A stretch of DNA of 64,000 bases, taken from assembly GCF_014696355.1 (NCBI RefSeq), contig NZ_JACJQA010000045.1, forward strand, positions 1 to 64,000, written 5' to 3'. Origin of the DNA: Pseudanabaena sp. FACHB-1998. GTDB lineage: Bacteria; Cyanobacteriota; Cyanobacteriia; Pseudanabaenales; Pseudanabaenaceae. A program made the translations under genes and the position numbers. The notes beneath the pieces were generated by a model. That model was given only the letters and a program-made list of their open reading frames with translations, searched no databases and was not told the origin of the DNA. Below, one piece after another: positions 8,606 to 16,990 of this stretch (the stretch's first letter is position 1; every line of letters starts with the position of its first letter).

Positions 8606-8720
8606 TATAGCAAAGCAAGAATTAGCCAGTACAAACCAAAACCCAAAAAGCGAGTGGCGGCGCTTCGCGCCGCCACTCGCTTTTTGGGTTTTATGTCCTA
8701 AGCAAAACTTACATTGCTAT
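8606..8720. repeat. 115-bp MITE-like element, copy 1
   Basis: The ends form short inverted repeats (TATAGCAAAGCAAG and TTACATTGCTAT). The centre (8638-8692) is a 26-bp perfect hairpin with a TTC loop. A second copy lies at 19089-19205 and matches along its whole length. There is no coding capacity. The element has the shape of a miniature inverted-repeat transposable element or a mobile hairpin. Confidence 0.8.
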
Positions 8721-8767
8721 CTATATTGAGCTTTAGAGGTATAGCTAAGTACTTGTGCAAAATAAAT

Positions 8768-8822
8768 TACCAAAAGCCATAAAGTTGCGCCCCTACGGAG
8801 CGAAACTTTATGGCTTTTGGTT
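8768..8822. repeat. Hairpin repeat with ACCAAAAGCCATAAAG arms
   Basis: ACCAAAAGCCATAAAGTT is mirrored by AACTTTATGGCTTTTGGT around GCGCCCCTACGGAGCG. The lead-in ACTTGTGCAAAATAAATTACC recurs, slightly changed, at 27328-27350 downstream of the aldehyde dehydrogenase gene, so this is a second dispersed family. Confidence 0.75.
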
Positions 8823-8864
8823 TGTAATTTTAAAAGTTTGGCTGCAATGGCTAAACCTGATGCT

Positions 8865-8898
8865 AATCCCTTCCCAAGGATTAGTGGGAAGGGATTAA
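8865..8898. terminator. Probable terminator of the DUF2808 gene
   Basis: The inverted repeat TAATCCCTTCCC / GGGAAGGGATTA lies 10 bp beyond the minus-strand stop codon at 8908. In the transcript the hairpin comes just after the stop. There is no long U-run. Confidence 0.55.
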
Positions 8899-8907
8899 GA
8901 AAAATAT

Positions 8908-9441
8908 TTAGTTAATATTTACTAGCCACTGACCAATAAATTGAAATAAGGGATTCGCCTCAGTACCAAGCGCTTGCAAATCAATGCGATACATCCCTGA
9001 CTGCGAAGGATTGCTTACACCTGAGGAAATAATTTCGATTTCCCGATTGTTGCTAGAGGGAATCGGCTCCTTAAACAGAAATCGCACCGTACCCACCTCG
9101 CGATCGATGGAAGCTTCTTTAATTTCGACTTCCTTCCGATTATTGCGATCGATGACTCTGATATTGTCTGGACTAAAAACATTGCCAAAGCCTTGAGGAT
9201 ACTGAATTTGTATTTCCGCGATCGCCTTACTTTTAGGCAGCTTTACAAAAAAATTAATCGTATTTAAACGGGCATTAGCCCGATTAGTGCGAATTGTGTA
9301 ACCAAGTGCCGCTTCTTTCCCCGAACCTAATAAAACAAAATTATTCTGAGATTTTACTGATTGTGGCGCAAAAGTAATACTGCCTAAAAATGCCATAGGC
9401 AACAAAGATAACAGCACCGCCGAAAAGTAGTTAGTTCTCAT
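8908..9441 (-). CDS. DUF2808 family exported protein
   Basis: A protein of 177 residues from the ATG at 9441. A longer frame to 9513 has no signal-peptide logic. The chosen start gives a clean signal peptide (MRTNYFSAVLLSLLPMAFLG, cut after about SVKSQ). The mature part has beta-rich phrases such as IQIQYPQGFGNVF, RVIDRNNRKEV, VGTVRFLFKEPIP and MYRIDLQALG, which I recognise as the cyanobacterial DUF2808 pattern. Members are periplasmic or outer-envelope proteins of unknown role. It is single and followed by a small hairpin. Confidence 0.75.
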   Translation of the reverse strand: MRTNYFSAVLLSLLPMAFLGSITFAPQSVKSQNNFVLLGSGKEAALGYTIRTNRANARLNTINFFVKLPKSKAIAEIQIQYPQGFGNVFSPDNIRVIDRNNRKEVEIKEASIDREVGTVRFLFKEPIPSSNNREIEIISSGVSNPSQSGMYRIDLQALGTEANPLFQFIGQWLVNIN

Positions 9442-9644
9442 AGAATTCTGATAAATATTTAGCAGTATAGCTCTCAAACCGAGATCCCCATAAATTCTTT
9501 GAAAGTGCGGCAAAGTAGCACCTTCAAAAAACTGATTTTAGCTAGCGCCAAGCGCCTCAGTCGCTAAAATAAATTCTAACCCATACGTTCAAGCGTTAAG
9601 ATATTGATTGGTTCGTAGATGCGGTTTCGGGGTATCCCAAATCA

Positions 9645-10496
9645 ATGGCTGTTAAACTTGCGCTGGATGATAAACAAGAAATACTTCGCCTATATCGTGA
9701 GTCGGATGCGACCACGACCCAACTGGCTAAGCAGTTTGGCATTAGTACGAGTACAGTTTTACGACTGCTACAAGAACTAATACCTGTTGAGGAATATCGA
9801 CAACTGGTAATCCAAAAACAGGCTAAGGGTAAACGAGGCTCCAAAAATAATGACGTTGGCAACTATCAAATAAATCAGCTTGCGCTGATTGCTGATGATT
9901 TGTCATTGTCTGTTGCTAGTAATAGTTTTGATGAAGGTGAAGAAACGGCGATCGCAATGGATGACAATCTAAATACTTTGGGCAATAGCATTGAAGAAGA
10001 AGATATCGAACTAGAGGATCTTGCCGAAGATCTTGATGACGATAGCCTCGATGACGAGGATGAGGACGATCTTGTTGACGAAGATAACCTTGAACTAGAT
10101 GAAGATGAATTAGATTTTGTTGATGAAGATCTAGATTCTAGTTTGTCTATATTTGCCGATCTCCATAGCGGTCATGCGGCAAGCGATCGCCTTGAGATAT
10201 TGCCCCTAAACGATGCAGAATTGCCATCGATCTGTTATATCGTTGTTGATCGCATTGCCGAAATCATCACTCGCCCGCTTAAAGATTTTAAAGATCTCGG
10301 AGTCATCCCTCCCGAAGAGTTGCTATCCAAAACCATTCCCATTTTTGATAACCACCGAGTGGCGCGACGGTTTTCTCACCACAACCAACGAGTTATCAAG
10401 TTCCCCAGTGACTTAATCCATGTCACTCGTCCTAACCTAGTCCAGAAGGGGATTACGCGCATTCTTTTTAGCGGACAGGTATATACATTAAACTAA
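9645..10496 (+). CDS. HTH protein with long acidic linker
   Basis: A protein of 283 residues. Residues about 8-47 form a helix-turn-helix of the transposase/sigma-like type (IRLYRESDATTTQLAKQFG is close to the visible reading; then ISTSTVLRLLQEL). Residues about 105-165 are extremely acidic (runs of D and E such as DDDSLDDEDEDDLVDED) and are probably disordered. The C-terminal 110 residues form a compact conserved-looking domain (CYIVVDRIAEIITRPLKDF, HHNQRVIKFPSDLI, LFSGQVYTLN). I do not know its function; a DNA-binding regulator peculiar to cyanobacteria is the best guess. A hairpin starts directly after the stop codon. Confidence 0.6.
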   Translation: MAVKLALDDKQEILRLYRESDATTTQLAKQFGISTSTVLRLLQELIPVEEYRQLVIQKQAKGKRGSKNNDVGNYQINQLALIADDLSLSVASNSFDEGEETAIAMDDNLNTLGNSIEEEDIELEDLAEDLDDDSLDDEDEDDLVDEDNLELDEDELDFVDEDLDSSLSIFADLHSGHAASDRLEILPLNDAELPSICYIVVDRIAEIITRPLKDFKDLGVIPPEELLSKTIPIFDNHRVARRFSHHNQRVIKFPSDLIHVTRPNLVQKGITRILFSGQVYTLN

Positions 10497-10531
10497 AAGA
10501 ATGGGGCGGCGCTTAGCGCCGCCCCATTCTT
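10497..10531. terminator. GC-rich perfect hairpin after the HTH gene
   Basis: The arms AAGAATGGGGCGGCGC / GCGCCGCCCCATTCTT have a TTA loop. The hairpin begins at the base after the TAA stop. It belongs to the hairpin family with a GGCGC apex and locus-specific outer stems. Confidence 0.75.
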
Positions 10532-10567
10532 ACCTATTTAGCACTACCAAAATTAATCAGGACTATT

Positions 10568-11404
10568 GTGTTAAGTCTTTCTCCAGCGAGACAAAAATTC
10601 TGGCAAGTTGCTCATACACCCGATTCTAAAATGTCCATCGACCATTTAATTGAAGGTACTTTGGCGATCGCATGGGAGGAATATCCCCGCATGGATCTTG
10701 GGTATTACCGTGAAATGTTAGATCGGATGGTAAGCGATTTACAACCACGCCTTGCCCAAATTAACTATCCCCTCAAGATCGTGCAGGAGATCAATCAATA
10801 TTTATTTGTGGAACAAGGTTTTATCGGCAATGACAATGACTACTACGATCCTCGCAATAGCTTCATTAACGATGTTTTAGAACGTCGCTTAGGCATCCCT
10901 TTATCCCTATCCATAATTTATATGGCGATTGGCGATCGCCTTAAATTTCCCATTGAAGGCATTAGTTTTCCGGGGCATTTTATTGTGCGCCCCCAACACC
11001 CTGATATAGAAATTTTTATCGATCCTTATAACAAAGGAGAAATCCTATTTCCTGAAGACTGCGCCGCCAAATTAGCGCAACTATACGGTCGGGAAGTCCC
11101 TCTCCAAAAAGAATATCTCCAACCTGTTGGGGTGCGTCGCATTTTAGATCGCCTACTAACTAATTTAAAGCTGATTTATTTGCGTCGCCGCGAACCCACC
11201 AAAGCTCTAGCCGCAATCGAGCGATCGCTAATGCTCAATCCTGATGTGCCAACCCAATGGCGCGATCGCGGCTTAATTTGCTATCAACTAGATCGCCACA
11301 CCGAGGCAAGAATCGATCTCGAAAATTATTTACAGCAACTTCCCTATGCCGATGACACCCAAATTATCAAGCAATTAATAGCAGAAATGGGGGAACCAAT
11401 ATAG
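10568..11404 (+). CDS. SirB1 family transglutaminase-like/TPR protein
   Basis: A protein of 278 residues from GTG 10568. An internal ATG at 10631 is possible, but the N-terminal SPARQKFWQV stretch looks conserved with homologues. It has the SirB1 core: YYDPRNSFINDVLERRLGIP, SLSIIYMAIGDRL and ISFPGHFIVR (the Cys-less transglutaminase-like region), then TPR-like helices (about 205-270, RREPTKALAAIERSLMLNPD). Members accompany various housekeeping genes; the biochemical role is unclear. Monocistronic. Confidence 0.8.
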   Translation: MLSLSPARQKFWQVAHTPDSKMSIDHLIEGTLAIAWEEYPRMDLGYYREMLDRMVSDLQPRLAQINYPLKIVQEINQYLFVEQGFIGNDNDYYDPRNSFINDVLERRLGIPLSLSIIYMAIGDRLKFPIEGISFPGHFIVRPQHPDIEIFIDPYNKGEILFPEDCAAKLAQLYGREVPLQKEYLQPVGVRRILDRLLTNLKLIYLRRREPTKALAAIERSLMLNPDVPTQWRDRGLICYQLDRHTEARIDLENYLQQLPYADDTQIIKQLIAEMGEPI

Positions 11405-11875
11405 CTTTTCCCCGTCTACGATAATTCTGGGCCTTGTGAATGAACCCATAATCTTCCTGTAACCATATGATCAAGGAGATTAAGCCATCTGTCTCTATCT
11501 AAGTAGATCAAGAGTTGTCATTTATATCACTGTCTAGAGAAAGTAAGATAATAGCCTTGTAATAAATTACAAATCGCAGGCTTAAATCACTTTAATCGGA
11601 AAGCTTTATATGTTAGTTTCTCTAAGATCTACCCAGATTTTCAGAATGCCACAGTTCATTATATAGAGTAATACTTAATCTTCAATTACTCTAAAAATCT
11701 AAAGTCATCAAACTTATTTGCTCATATCAATATGAGTATGTTATAAGTCTTTGTATTGTTGTACTTTAATCATCTTTACACCTTAAGCAAATGATGGGCA
11801 ATGCTTAATTAGATACGTCTCTTAGCGAGAGTCAGATTATACATTTATCAAACTTACTTCCCCTTCTAAATCAAA
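11405..11875. other. 471-bp AT-rich non-coding gap
   Basis: No reading frame of note, no RNA gene and no long hairpin. Only short inverted repeats are visible (CTCATA-TCAA-TATGAG near 11730 and TCTCTTAGCGAGAG near 11818). It probably contains the promoter and leader of the sorting-signal exoprotein. The lack of the usual long hairpin is unusual for this half of the window. Confidence 0.4.
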
Positions 11876-12826
11876 ATGAAAATTTCATCTATATCTTTAA
11901 AAAATGTAAGTCTGCTAAGTCTGCCGATTCTAATAGCATCTAATACATTGTCTATCGGATCAGCTAGGGCTTTTTCTCTCATCAATCCTAGTTTTGAGGC
12001 AAACAGTGTTACAAACTTACCCTCTACAAGTCCTGGTAATTCAAGTTTTGAATCAGCACCTCCCCCAAGACCTAATCCAGGATTTGTGATTACTGCCGAA
12101 ACTAACGTTAATGGGTGGACAACCACTGACGTAGGTATTGAGCTTTGGCAATCTGGTTTTAACGGTGTTCAAAGCGCAAATGTAGACAATGGTAACCAAT
12201 TTGCGGAAGTTAATGCAACTCAGAATAAAGGCATATTTCAAGACATAACTTTGGGAGCAACTGCAAATACACCGCTATATTTTAATTTTTGGCATCGGGC
12301 TAGAGAAAATGGCAATGGTCAAGGGGCAGGGTCAATTCAGGTCAATGCAATTACAGTAACAATTACTGATTCAGTTGATGGCATTTTTGGCAATGGCAAC
12401 GACAATAACGTATTCAGTGCAGTATTTGCCACCCAATTGAATCCTGCTGCTCTTGGTAGCAATAATGGGTGGGTCAATTACTCCTCTTTGGCTTCAGGGC
12501 TAAATATTCCTCTCAATACTGGTGCTACTGCTGGGGATAGATTGTTCCGTTATGGCTTTATCGCAACTCAGCTAACTGCTACTACTCCTAATTATTATGG
12601 GACAAGTGCAGCAGGTGTTACTACGCCTATAGCAGTTACTACTACTAATACGGATATTTCCTTTGGCAATTTCTTAGACAACGCTAATTTTGGTGATGAC
12701 CCTACATTTAGCACACCAGTTCCATTTGATTTTGAGGCAAATGTAGGGATTGGTATTTTAGGTGCTTTATATTTCGGGCGTAAAGCATTCAAGTCTTGGA
12801 AAAACAAGAAAGACAACTCAAATTAG
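11876..12826 (+). CDS. Exoprotein with cyanobacterial PEP-CTERM-like (PFE-type) sorting tail
   Basis: A protein of 316 residues. It has a signal peptide (about 1-33, ending IGSARAFS), then a beta-rich low-lysine body with phrases such as NPSFEA, GWTTTDVGIELWQ and NGNQFAEVNA that resemble carbohydrate-binding or choice-of-anchor domains. The C-terminus has TPVPFDFEANVGIG, a hydrophobic segment (ILGALYFG), then a basic end (RKAFKSWKNKK). This tripartite tail is that of exosortase substrates; the PFDFE form is a cyanobacterial variant. It is probably secreted and processed or anchored at the cell surface. No exosortase is encoded nearby. Confidence 0.75.
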   Translation: MKISSISLKNVSLLSLPILIASNTLSIGSARAFSLINPSFEANSVTNLPSTSPGNSSFESAPPPRPNPGFVITAETNVNGWTTTDVGIELWQSGFNGVQSANVDNGNQFAEVNATQNKGIFQDITLGATANTPLYFNFWHRARENGNGQGAGSIQVNAITVTITDSVDGIFGNGNDNNVFSAVFATQLNPAALGSNNGWVNYSSLASGLNIPLNTGATAGDRLFRYGFIATQLTATTPNYYGTSAAGVTTPIAVTTTNTDISFGNFLDNANFGDDPTFSTPVPFDFEANVGIGILGALYFGRKAFKSWKNKKDNSN

Positions 12827-12837
12827 TGATCATCCCC

Positions 12838-12880
12838 AAATAAATGAGTGGCAACAATTAACCTTACCACTCATTTATTT
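12838..12880. terminator. Shared convergent hairpin
   Basis: AAATAAATGAGTGG is mirrored by CCACTCATTTATTT across a 15-base loop. It lies between two convergent genes and touches the first base of the minus-strand stop codon, so it can serve as a bidirectional terminator. Confidence 0.75.
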
Positions 12881-13782
12881 TAGGTAAGGTATTCGGCTAA
12901 TTTTTTCCGATCGCGCCATCCCGCATAAGCACTATATATACATTTATCTTGGTATTTATCGCTGATGCTAACGAATACATGAGTTATTTGTAATGCGCTT
13001 TGCCATTGCCAGAGTTTGACTTGATCGGGATAGGTTTTAATGAGTTTCGCTTTGGAAAAGTTTTGAAAATCGGTTTCTGTAAGATCTAGCGATCGCAGTT
13101 TAGCGATTAGTTGAGAAGCCGTATCGGTTTGGCGGGGAGCAATTTGAGGATTTTGCCAAAAGCTTTGAATAGTTGTGGCGACTCTAGGATGATTTTTTAA
13201 GGTGGGGTGACGCAAACCATCTAGGCAAAAGAAGTTGGCATGGGCGAACTGAGAGCATCCGATTGGTACAGTGCCATCAGTATTGTTGCCAATGTCGCCA
13301 ACTATCGAAGCTGTGGGAATCTGGGCAGCGATCGCCTCGGCAATGGGACGGCGATTTGTGCCGAGGTCGCGTGCAATCAGAGGAAACCAACCGAAAGGAT
13401 CGAATAACCTCCCTAAATCTGAGCCACCAAGCGGTGAGCCAACCAAAACTAAACTATGGACTTTGGTTAGCCATTCGGGATGCCGATTTAATACTTCTAA
13501 CCAAATTAGTCCCCCCATTGAATGTCCCACGATGCGTAGCGGTAAATCAGGATAGGCAGCGATCGCCTCTAAAGCAATTTTTTCGACTTTATCGATCAGT
13601 GGGGCGATCGTCAGCCAAGTATTAGTCCATCCAAGGTCTGGCGTATAGACAATAGTTTGTTCGCTAGCTAGAGCCTTAGCTAAGTACGCAATATCATGAT
13701 AGGTATCAGCCCAACCATGCTGAGCAAATAAGATAAAGTTATGTTCCTGCGATGCAGGCTGAAGTGTTGACGAATTAGACAT
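12880..13782 (-). CDS. Alpha/beta hydrolase
   Basis: A protein of 300 residues. The alpha/beta hydrolase signs are FAQHGWADTYHDIAYLAKAL (oxyanion-hole HG region) and the nucleophile elbow GHSMGGLIWLEVL (Ser about 117), followed by LVLVGSPLGGSD and a late His in QFAHANFFCLDGLRH. The resemblance is to lipase or esterase-like proteins. No signal peptide is seen. It is downstream of, and 9 bp from, the receiver-like gene on the same strand, so the two may be co-transcribed. The substrate is unknown. Confidence 0.8.
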   Translation of the reverse strand: MSNSSTLQPASQEHNFILFAQHGWADTYHDIAYLAKALASEQTIVYTPDLGWTNTWLTIAPLIDKVEKIALEAIAAYPDLPLRIVGHSMGGLIWLEVLNRHPEWLTKVHSLVLVGSPLGGSDLGRLFDPFGWFPLIARDLGTNRRPIAEAIAAQIPTASIVGDIGNNTDGTVPIGCSQFAHANFFCLDGLRHPTLKNHPRVATTIQSFWQNPQIAPRQTDTASQLIAKLRSLDLTETDFQNFSKAKLIKTYPDQVKLWQWQSALQITHVFVSISDKYQDKCIYSAYAGWRDRKKLAEYLT

Positions 13783-13791
13783 ATAAAAATT

Positions 13792-14403
13792 TTAGCGTCT
13801 AACCCTTACACCTCGATACATCACAACGTTATCTCCATCAGATTTTGTATCGGCTCTGTTACTTTGAGTTTTATTTTTCGTAGTTGATTCTGATTTCTTT
13901 TCTAAGGCTTGAGTATTGCCTTCATTAGTGAGCTTGTTAGATGTACTGGATAAGCTTTGAGCGATTTTTTCTAGGGGTTGAGAAATTAATGAACAACCGA
14001 TCAGAGCTGTTACTCTCGCAACTTCCGCCATTAGATTTTCCCGTGAGAGCCTTGGTAGCACGTCAGAAGCCCCCCTTCTTAACGCCCAACTATGCTCAAT
14101 GTCTTTAATCCGATCTTGTCGGGGATTAAATAAAACGACCTTTGTGGGTACTTGTTGTTTACCTACCCATTGGCAAACCGATGAGGATTGCAAGGTTTCC
14201 GAGTTAGGGCTTTTTACAGCCATGTCTAACAGTAAAAGAGCAGGTAGATTTTGGCGATCGCAATTTCCTAGATACTGCACTAGATCTAAGGATAAACTTT
14301 CCCAAACTACGTTTAGTTGCTGAGTTTCCAAAGCTGATTGCCACAATTGCCCTTGCTCTTGGTCGATGTGAATCATTAAGACAGCTTTTTTTTGCTCAGC
14401 CAT
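13792..14403 (-). CDS. Receiver-like protein with basic tail
   Basis: A protein of 203 residues. The N-terminal 125 residues have a response-regulator receiver pattern: AVLMIHIDQEQG, a possible phospho-Asp in LPALLLLDMAVKSP, and RRGASDVLPRLSRENL near the last strand. The usual paired acidic residues near the start are weak (only one Asp is obvious), so phosphorylation is uncertain. Residues 140-190 are polar and disordered. The end, VMYRGVRVRR, resembles the short MYRG motif seen at the ends of several cyanobacterial proteins. It lies just upstream of the hydrolase gene. It is probably an adaptor or atypical regulator. Confidence 0.55.
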   Translation of the reverse strand: MAEQKKAVLMIHIDQEQGQLWQSALETQQLNVVWESLSLDLVQYLGNCDRQNLPALLLLDMAVKSPNSETLQSSSVCQWVGKQQVPTKVVLFNPRQDRIKDIEHSWALRRGASDVLPRLSRENLMAEVARVTALIGCSLISQPLEKIAQSLSSTSNKLTNEGNTQALEKKSESTTKNKTQSNRADTKSDGDNVVMYRGVRVRR

Positions 14404-14534
14404 ATGCTTCTTTTTTCTTCCCCATCAAGATGAGTTACAAACTTTAAGTTCTGATTAAGACAAATTAACTTATCTAAAGAGAGGATTTTGTACTGTAGTT
14501 AACCAAATATAAACAAAGATTTGCAGCTATTCTC

Positions 14535-15101
14535 TTACTGGGTTTTGATTGTTGGCATTCCTTCTTGCCAGTCAATGGGACAGACTTCATTTTCATGGAC
14601 TTGAGTATGCTGAATCGCTTTGAGAGTGCGAAGAGTTTCGTCAATGCTGCGACCAAAAGCTAGGTTATTGATGGTTGCGTGCTGGACGATTCCTGATTTA
14701 TCGATAATAAATAAGCCTCGTAAGGCGATACCTGCGATTGGGTCGAGGACGTTGAAGTCGGTAGCGATCGCTTTGGTAATATCGGAAACAAGCGGACATT
14801 TAATATCGCCACCAAGCCCACCATCAGCTAATGAAGTCTGAATCCATGCAAGGTGAGCATATTTACTATCCACCGAAATACCAATGACTTCGGTATTTAA
14901 TTTGGCAAACTCATCATAGCGATCGCTAAAGGCGAGAACTTCCGTAGGACAGACAAAGGTGAAATCGAGGGGATAAAAAAATAAAACTAGATATTTTTGA
15001 TGTTTATAGCTCGAAAGTTTAATTTTTATAAATTCTTGATCGAATACAGCATCAGCCTCAAAGTCTGGAGCAGGATTGCCCACCCGTAAGAATTCCGCCA
15101 T
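14535..15101 (-). CDS. Typical 2-Cys peroxiredoxin
   Basis: A protein of 188 residues. I prefer the start [14 protein letters not shown] at 15101 over the codon four residues upstream. The peroxidatic Cys is in [16 protein letters not shown] and the resolving Cys in [11 protein letters not shown], with the active-site Thr and Pro in place. It reduces hydrogen peroxide and organic peroxides using thioredoxin, in the cytosol. The ending is short and lacks the YF motif that makes eukaryotic enzymes sensitive to over-oxidation. Two hairpins lie upstream (15132-15213). Confidence 0.93.
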   Translation of the reverse strand: MAEFLRVGNPAPDFEADAVFDQEFIKIKLSSYKHQKYLVLFFYPLDFTFVCPTEVLAFSDRYDEFAKLNTEVIGISVDSKYAHLAWIQTSLADGGLGGDIKCPLVSDITKAIATDFNVLDPIAGIALRGLFIIDKSGIVQHATINNLAFGRSIDETLRTLKAIQHTQVHENEVCPIDWQEGMPTIKTQ

Positions 15102-15131
15102 AGTACATTTCACCTAATTTGTTATGAAGTG

Positions 15132-15176
15132 AATAACTGAGTGGTGCGCGACATCACCGCGCACCACTCAGTTATT
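15132..15176. repeat. Long hairpin, AATAACTGAGTGGTGCGCG arms
   Basis: AATAACTGAGTGGTGCGCG is mirrored by CGCGCACCACTCAGTTATT around ACATCAC (one flanking base pairs less well). It sits between the divergent peroxiredoxin and cupin genes, where a terminator is not expected, so it is a dispersed element. Confidence 0.75.
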
Positions 15177-15180
15177 AGTA

Positions 15181-15213
15181 AAAGCACAAAATGGCTACGC
15201 CATTTTGCGCTTT
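15181..15213. repeat. Hairpin, AAAGCACAAAATGGC arms
   Basis: AAAGCACAAAATGGC / GCCATTTTGCGCTTT around TAC, with one A:G mismatch. It follows the previous hairpin by four bases in the divergent promoter gap. Confidence 0.7.
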
Positions 15214-15260
15214 GGTATTAATGCTATTCTAAGGAGCAATTAGCTTTCTAAATAGCAGTT

Positions 15261-15677
15261 ATGTCACCAGTAAAAGAAGTTTCTGCGGCGATCGCAACTA
15301 TAGCTAGCCCGAATGGAAATTCGGCTCATGCAACTGTAGAACGTCCTTGGGGATCATTTACCACTTTGGAAGAAGGGCGCGGTTATAAAATTAAGCGCAT
15401 CGAAGTCAAACCCGGACATCGCCTCAGCCTGCAAATGCATCACCATCGCAGTGAACATTGGATTGTGGTGTCGGGGACAGCCAAGGTTACCTGTGGTGAC
15501 AAGGAAACCATGATCAGCACGAATCAATCCACCTATGTACCTAAATGTACATCCCATCGTCTGGAAAACCCCGGAATCATTCCCTTGATTCTGATTGAAG
15601 TCCAAAATGGCGAATATTTAGGTGAAGATGACATTATTCGCTTTCAAGATGACTATTCGCGCCACGAAAAAAAATAA
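15261..15677 (+). CDS. Mannose-6-phosphate isomerase type II cupin
   Basis: A protein of 138 residues. It is the stand-alone cupin that forms the C-terminal isomerase domain of bifunctional ManC/AlgA enzymes. Visible signs are VERPWGSFTTLEEG, KIKRIEVKPGHRLSLQMHHH (metal-binding His cluster), SEHWIVVSGTAKV and IEVQNGEYLGEDDIIRFQDD. It interconverts fructose-6-phosphate and mannose-6-phosphate for GDP-mannose supply. The first 30 residues are not conserved-looking. The next gene on this strand is a sugar aminotransferase, which fits nucleotide-sugar chemistry, but two hairpins separate them. Confidence 0.85.
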   Translation: MSPVKEVSAAIATIASPNGNSAHATVERPWGSFTTLEEGRGYKIKRIEVKPGHRLSLQMHHHRSEHWIVVSGTAKVTCGDKETMISTNQSTYVPKCTSHRLENPGIIPLILIEVQNGEYLGEDDIIRFQDDYSRHEKK

Positions 15678-15690
15678 TTGCCATTAAAAT

Positions 15691-15735
15691 CCCAAAAGCA
15701 GTGGCGCACCCGCAGGGTGCGCCACTGCTTTTGGG
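15691..15735. repeat. Perfect 21-bp hairpin after the cupin gene
   Basis: CCCAAAAGCAGTGGCGCACCC is mirrored exactly by GGGTGCGCCACTGCTTTTGGG with a GCA loop. It starts 14 bp after the stop codon. Confidence 0.85.
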
Positions 15736-15751
15736 CGGATTTGAGCAGTCT

Positions 15752-15800
15752 AGAAAGATTTTGGAAAGCGCCGCAAAGCGGTATTTTCCAAAATCTTTCT
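15752..15800. repeat. Hairpin followed by conserved flank GGGTTTTAAG...
   Basis: AGAAAGATTTTGGAAA is mirrored by TTTCCAAAATCTTTCT around GCGCCGCAAAGCGGTA. The right flank, CTGGGTTTTAAG then TCGGCGCAAAGCGCTGTAA, recurs after the unrelated hairpin at 25742-25786. Confidence 0.8.
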
Positions 15801-15867
15801 GGGTTTTAAGTCGGCGCAAAGCGCTGTAACGTTTAAAATGGTTGAGACAATCTAGCATCGTTTCAAC

Positions 15868-16980
15868 GTGAATAAAATTCCTCCCTTTGATGTATCGCAG
15901 CAGTATCAACAAATTGGCGATCGCTTAAATCAAGCTGCTTTAGACGTGTTGGCATCGGGGCAGTACATTGGCGGACAAACTGTAAGTCAGTTTGAGAGTG
16001 AGTTTGCTCAATATATTGGCTCGAAGCATGGTATCGCTTGCAACTCTGGTACTGATGCGCTGTATTTAGCCATGCGAGCTTTAGATATCGGGGAGGGTGA
16101 TGAGGTCATTACTTCACCATTTACATTTTTTGCTAGTGCCGAAACGATTAGCCTGACGGTTGCGAAGCCTGTATTTGTAGATATTGAAGCCCATAGTTTT
16201 AATATCAATCTGGATTTACTGGAAGCGGCGATTACCGATCGCACTAAGGCGATTATGCCAGTGCATTTGTTTGGTCGTCCTGTGGATATGCCGAAGTTAA
16301 TGGCGATCGCTAAAAAGCATGATCTCTATGTGATCGAAGATTGCGCTCAGGCGACGGGAGCAGTTTCTAACGGTGAGAAGGTGGGTAATATTGGCGATGT
16401 TGGTTGTTTTAGCTTTTATCCCACCAAAAATCTCGGAGGCTGTGGCGATGGCGGGATGATGACAACTAACGATGCGGCGCTGGATGAAAAATTAAGAATT
16501 TTGCGTGAGCATGGTAGCCCTAAGCGTTATTACCACGAGTACATTGGTATGAATTCGCGGCTTGATTCCCTACAGGCGGCTTTATTGCAAGTGAAGCTTC
16601 CCTATCTCGATAAGTGGAATGCTCAACGTCGCGAAATTAGCGATCGCTATAGCAATTTACTCAAAGCTGCTAATATTCCGCATGTGGTCACACCTCACCA
16701 TTGTCCGGGAAGTGTATGGAATCAATATACTGTTTGCGTTGGCGAAGGCAAGCGTAATGATGTGCAAGCTAAATTGCGCGAACAGAATATCATCACGATG
16801 ATTTACTATCCTTTGCCGCTACATCTGCAATCGGTGTACAGCAATTTAGGACATCAAAAGGGTTCTTTTCCTGTAACTGAAGATATTTGCGATCGCGTCC
16901 TCTCCTTGCCAATGTTCCCCGAACTAAGCATCGAACAGCAGGAAAGAGTGGTGAGTACTTTGCAAGATATTTTGCAATAA
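15868..16980 (+). CDS. DegT/DnrJ/EryC1 family sugar aminotransferase
   Basis: A protein of 370 residues starting at GTG 15868. It is a PLP-dependent aminotransferase acting on keto-sugars linked to a nucleotide. Visible are SGTDALYLAMRAL, SPFTFFASAETI, VIEDCAQATGA and the Schiff-base Lys in FSFYPTKNLGGCGDGG. The N-terminal PPFDVSQQYQQI is typical. The product is an amino-sugar for surface glycans; the specific sugar cannot be read. It may form a unit with the upstream cupin gene. A perfect 20-bp hairpin follows. Confidence 0.88.
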   Translation: MNKIPPFDVSQQYQQIGDRLNQAALDVLASGQYIGGQTVSQFESEFAQYIGSKHGIACNSGTDALYLAMRALDIGEGDEVITSPFTFFASAETISLTVAKPVFVDIEAHSFNINLDLLEAAITDRTKAIMPVHLFGRPVDMPKLMAIAKKHDLYVIEDCAQATGAVSNGEKVGNIGDVGCFSFYPTKNLGGCGDGGMMTTNDAALDEKLRILREHGSPKRYYHEYIGMNSRLDSLQAALLQVKLPYLDKWNAQRREISDRYSNLLKAANIPHVVTPHHCPGSVWNQYTVCVGEGKRNDVQAKLREQNIITMIYYPLPLHLQSVYSNLGHQKGSFPVTEDICDRVLSLPMFPELSIEQQERVVSTLQDILQ

Positions 16981-16990
16981 ATTTTTGACA

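Noticed and set aside
11405-11875. A possible small RNA in the long gap
   Set aside because: Only short weak inverted repeats are visible and no terminator-like hairpin, so there is no support.
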